Shown: positions 62,110 through 64,000 of the stretch, piece by piece | Layout of the letters: every line of letters starts with the position of its first letter | Position numbering within the stretch: position 1 is the first letter of the stretch | Assembly (NCBI RefSeq): GCF_013408985.1 | Contig: NZ_JACBZT010000001.1 | Location: 744,001 to 808,000, forward strand | Length of the DNA stretch: 64,000 nucleotides | Source: Petropleomorpha daqingensis | GTDB lineage: Bacteria > Actinomycetota > Actinomycetes > Mycobacteriales > Geodermatophilaceae | Direction: 5' to 3' | Made by a program: the position numbers and the translations under genes | Notes under the pieces: model-generated | What the model was told of the DNA's origin: nothing | Database searches by the model: none | Seen by the model: the letters and a program-made list of their open reading frames with translations, nothing else

Positions 62110-63060
62110 ATGCGCGCTCTCGTGGTGGTCAACCCGGCGGCGACCGCCACGACCCCCAAGGTCCGCGACGTCCTGGTCCGGGCGCTCGCGAGCGAGCTGA
62201 AGGTCGACGTGGCCCACACCGAGCACCGCGGCCACGGGCGCGAGCTGGGCCGGCGGGCGGCCGAGGACGGCGTCGACGTCGTCGTCACCCTCGGCGGCGA
62301 CGGCACGGTCAACGAGGTCGTGAACGGCCTGCTCGAGCACGGGCCCTCGGCGCACGTGCCGACGCTGGCCGTCGTCCCGGGCGGCTCGACCAACGTCTTC
62401 TCGCGCGCGCTGGGGCGCTCGCGCGACCCGATCGAGGCGACCGCCGAGATCCTCGACTCGCTGCGGGACGGTCGCACCCGCCGGGTCTCGCTGGGCACCG
62501 CGAGCGTCGAGGCCGTGGACGGCTGGACCGAGCCCCGCTGGTTCGTCTTCTCCGCCGGGCTCGGCTTCGACGCCGACGTCATCACCCGTGTCGAGGCCAA
62601 GAGGGCGCGGGGACGGCGCTCGACCGGCCTGCTCTACGTCCGCGAGACCACCCGCGAGTTCCTGTTCGGCCGCGAGCGCCGCCGGCCCGCGATGACGGTG
62701 TGCCCGGACGGCGAGCCCGCCGTCGACGAGCTCTTCCTCTGCCTGGTCTCCAACGTCAGCCCGTGGACCTACCTGGGCGCACGGTCGATCAACCCGAGCC
62801 CGGACGCCTCCTTCGACGCCGGTCTCGACGTCTTCGCCCTGGGGCGGATCGGGTCGCTGCGGATGACGCGGACCTTCCTGCAGACCATCTCGCCCCGGCC
62901 GAACACCCGTGGCCGCGGCGTGCACCGCTGGCACGACCTGCCGGAGGCCACGGTGACGGCCACGCGCCCCCTCACCTGGCAGCTGGACGGCGACTCGCTC
63001 GGCACCGCGACCGGCCTCCGGGTGCGCAGCGTGCCGGCGGCCCTCCGCGTCGTCTTCTGA
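62110..63060 (+). CDS. Diacylglycerol/lipid kinase family protein
   Basis: The 316-residue soluble protein has VVNPAAT near the start, GGDGTVNEVVNGL at about 64-76, VVPGGSTNVFSRALG and a DAGK-type C-terminal domain. It phosphorylates a lipid with ATP, probably diacylglycerol or a sphingosine-like molecule. It is not membrane-spanning, unlike the homologous protein at 16393. ATG 62110 is leaderless. Confidence 0.9.
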   Translation: MRALVVVNPAATATTPKVRDVLVRALASELKVDVAHTEHRGHGRELGRRAAEDGVDVVVTLGGDGTVNEVVNGLLEHGPSAHVPTLAVVPGGSTNVFSRALGRSRDPIEATAEILDSLRDGRTRRVSLGTASVEAVDGWTEPRWFVFSAGLGFDADVITRVEAKRARGRRSTGLLYVRETTREFLFGRERRRPAMTVCPDGEPAVDELFLCLVSNVSPWTYLGARSINPSPDASFDAGLDVFALGRIGSLRMTRTFLQTISPRPNTRGRGVHRWHDLPEATVTATRPLTWQLDGDSLGTATGLRVRSVPAALRVVF

Positions 63061-63209
63061 CGGCCCGCTCGCACTCCGCTCCCAGCCCGTTCACAGGCCG
63101 CTGGACTGGGCCTTAGCACAGCACGCCCGGTTGCCGTCAAGGACTTCGCCGGTGTGGTGGACCGGTCGAGTGGCGCGCCTATCACGCGCGTGGTGAGGTT
63201 GCTCACGAG

Positions 63210-63227
63210 GGGGTCGATGACGACCCC
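63210..63227 (+). terminator. Small hairpin upstream of the whiB1 promoter
   Basis: GGGGTCG (63210-63216) and CGACCCC (63221-63227) flank ATGA, with GTTT following. It may end lipid kinase transcripts or bind a regulator. Confidence 0.4.
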
Positions 63228-63234
63228 GTTTCGC

Positions 63235-63262
63235 TTGACAGGTGTTCCGCTCGTGAAAACAT
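63235..63262 (+). promoter_or_regulatory. Candidate whiB1 promoter with consensus -35
   Basis: TTGACA at 63235-63240 is a perfect -35. AAACAT at 63257-63262 is a fair -10 with 16 bases between. A long leader separates it from ATG 63399. Confidence 0.55.
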
Positions 63263-63398
63263 CGCGGGAGGAAAGCAACCTGCCGGTAACAAAGCAGGAA
63301 AGTCGCCGAGCCACGGCGCTGGGCAACCGGTGTCGGCCCGCGGAGCGGACCGAGGCCGGCGACGACACGCACGACTTGACACCGAGGAGTACACCACC

Positions 63399-63650
63399 AT
63401 GGACTGGCGCCACCGCGCCCTGTGTCGCGACGAGGACCCCGAGCTGTTCTTCCCCATCGGGACGAGCGGTCCGGCCGTCACGCAGATCGAGCAGGCCAAG
63501 TCGGTGTGCCAGCGTTGCCCGGTGGTGCAGTCGTGCCTGGACTGGGCACTGCGGTCCGGTCAGGACTCCGGCGTCTGGGGCGGCCTGTCGGAGGACGAGC
63601 GCCGCGCGCTCAAGCGCCGTCAGGCCCGCACCCGGGCGTTCACCGCCTGA
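63399..63650 (+). CDS. whiB1: WhiB1-type iron-sulfur transcriptional regulator
   Basis: The 83-residue Wbl protein has Cys9, Cys37, Cys40 and Cys46 for the [4Fe-4S] cluster, the GVWGGL turn and a basic KRRQARTR DNA-binding tail. The MDWRHRALCRDEDPELFFP start and GLSEDERRALKRR identify the WhiB1 group. In mycobacteria WhiB1 is essential, binds the principal sigma factor and senses nitric oxide. GAGGAG lies before ATG 63399 with slightly wide spacing. The long leader suggests extra regulation. Confidence 0.95.
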   Translation: MDWRHRALCRDEDPELFFPIGTSGPAVTQIEQAKSVCQRCPVVQSCLDWALRSGQDSGVWGGLSEDERRALKRRQARTRAFTA

Positions 63651-63690
63651 TCCACTCGACGCACCACCGCGCGGCGCGCCGCGCACCCTG

Positions 63691-63738
63691 ACGCCGCGAG
63701 GCCGGTCCCGGAGCTGCTCCGGACCGGCCTCGCGGCGT
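63691..63738. terminator. Bidirectional terminator between whiB1 and the sensor kinase
   Basis: Eighteen-base arms (63691-63708 and 63721-63738) are perfectly complementary, and inner bases extend the stem with one bulge. It separates two convergent genes. Confidence 0.8.
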
Positions 63739-63748
63739 TCGTCCGGTC

Positions 63749-64000
63749 TCAGCGGCGCGGACGTCCGGCTCCCGGCAGCGTGAGCACGACCTCGGTGCCG
63801 GAGCCGGCCGCGGTCGGCCCCATCTCGAGCTCGCCGCCCAGCTCGCCGGAGATCAGGGTGCGCACGATCTGCAGGCCCAGGCCGTCGCTGGCCGCGAGGT
63901 CGAAGTCCGCGGGCAGGCCCATCCCGTCGTCGCGGACGCGGACGACGAGGTCGTCGCCGTCCCGCTCGGCCACCAGCTCGATCGCGCCCGGCTCGCCGTC
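63749..64000 (-). CDS. Sensor histidine kinase, C-terminal ATPase part (5' end outside window)
   Basis: The visible 83 codons form the end of a GHKL ATPase domain: VRVRDDGMGLPADF (N/G1-box region), SDGLGLQIVRTLI (G2 region) and GTEVVLTLP near the end. The pattern fits a HATPase_c of the HisKA_2/HWE type that follows PAS or GAF domains. The gene runs out of the window at 64000, so the sensor and the phospho-accepting His cannot be seen. In actinobacteria a sensor kinase of this kind often lies next to whiB1. Confidence 0.85.
   Translation of the reverse strand, partial: DGEPGAIELVAERDGDDLVVRVRDDGMGLPADFDLAASDGLGLQIVRTLISGELGGELEMGPTAAGSGTEVVLTLPGAGRPRR

Larger units (their letters stand above)
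63061..63398 (+). other. 338-base gene-free leader region of whiB1
   Basis: No coding frame fits between the lipid kinase and whiB1. The region contains the hairpin at 63210-63227 and the promoter at 63235-63262. A transcript from that promoter would have a leader of about 130 bases. Confidence 0.6.

Noticed and set aside
1-64000. CRISPR array, insertion sequence or prophage
   Set aside because: No regularly spaced repeats, transposase, integrase or phage structural genes were found; gene density and composition look uniform.

Overview
The window is high-GC actinobacterial chromosome. GTG and TTG starts are common, many neighbouring genes overlap by GTGA or ATGA, and several genes are actinobacterial markers: an asparagine/arginine-rich Rho, the fused E2/E1 2-oxoglutarate dehydrogenase Kgd/OdhA, a DUF6104 gene, WhiB1, and an S26 protease paired with nickel superoxide dismutase. 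The gene set resembles Geodermatophilaceae (Blastococcus, Geodermatophilus, Modestobacter). That placement is an inference from gene content, not a database match. I see no insertion sequence, prophage, CRISPR array or rRNA. The one RNA gene found is tRNA-Arg(CCG).

Layout. 1-13971 is a housekeeping block on the minus strand: tRNA-modification Sua5, a PASTA kinase with a GH114-like lipoprotein beside it, prmC, prfA, rpmE, rho, then a tightly overlapping argS-lysA-hom-thrC-thrB operon. 14139-15637 encodes a DUF3105/DUF305 membrane-anchored pair, followed by the tRNA. 15925-25257 mixes DUF4186, a lipid-kinase-like protein, a MOSC/ferredoxin-reductase fusion, a YCII/ECF sigma pair, small membrane proteins and a hydrolase. 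25254-32667 holds an MFS exporter, a secreted subtilase, an SDR, and an operon of acyl-CoA ligase, a short PhaE/PhaR-like protein, a class III-type PHA synthase and a GNAT. 32721-42519 holds a lipoprotein, a TetR-controlled exporter, an ABC-F protein, a cyclase, a universal stress protein, PPK2, an ABC transporter and an ankyrin protein. 42639-48789 runs from Kgd to RtcB, with large hairpins on both sides of RtcB. 48914-53790 has a transporter/PLP decarboxylase/hydroxyacid dehydrogenase operon and a malic enzyme. 53880-64000 holds RfbC, a flavin monooxygenase, the Ni-SOD pair, a SpoIIE-type phosphatase, psd-pssA, a HAD phosphatase, a lipid kinase, whiB1 and the end of a sensor kinase.

Three things stand out. 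First, a TANNNT hexamer sits 6-9 bases before the start codon of at least fifteen genes, which points to widespread leaderless transcription. Second, several intergenic gaps hold unusually long inverted repeats (up to 27-base perfect arms), two of them around rtcB. Third, the PHA synthase carries its catalytic Cys, Asp and His at almost the same residue numbers as I recall for the Allochromatium class III enzyme, but its partner subunit is much shorter than a normal PhaE.
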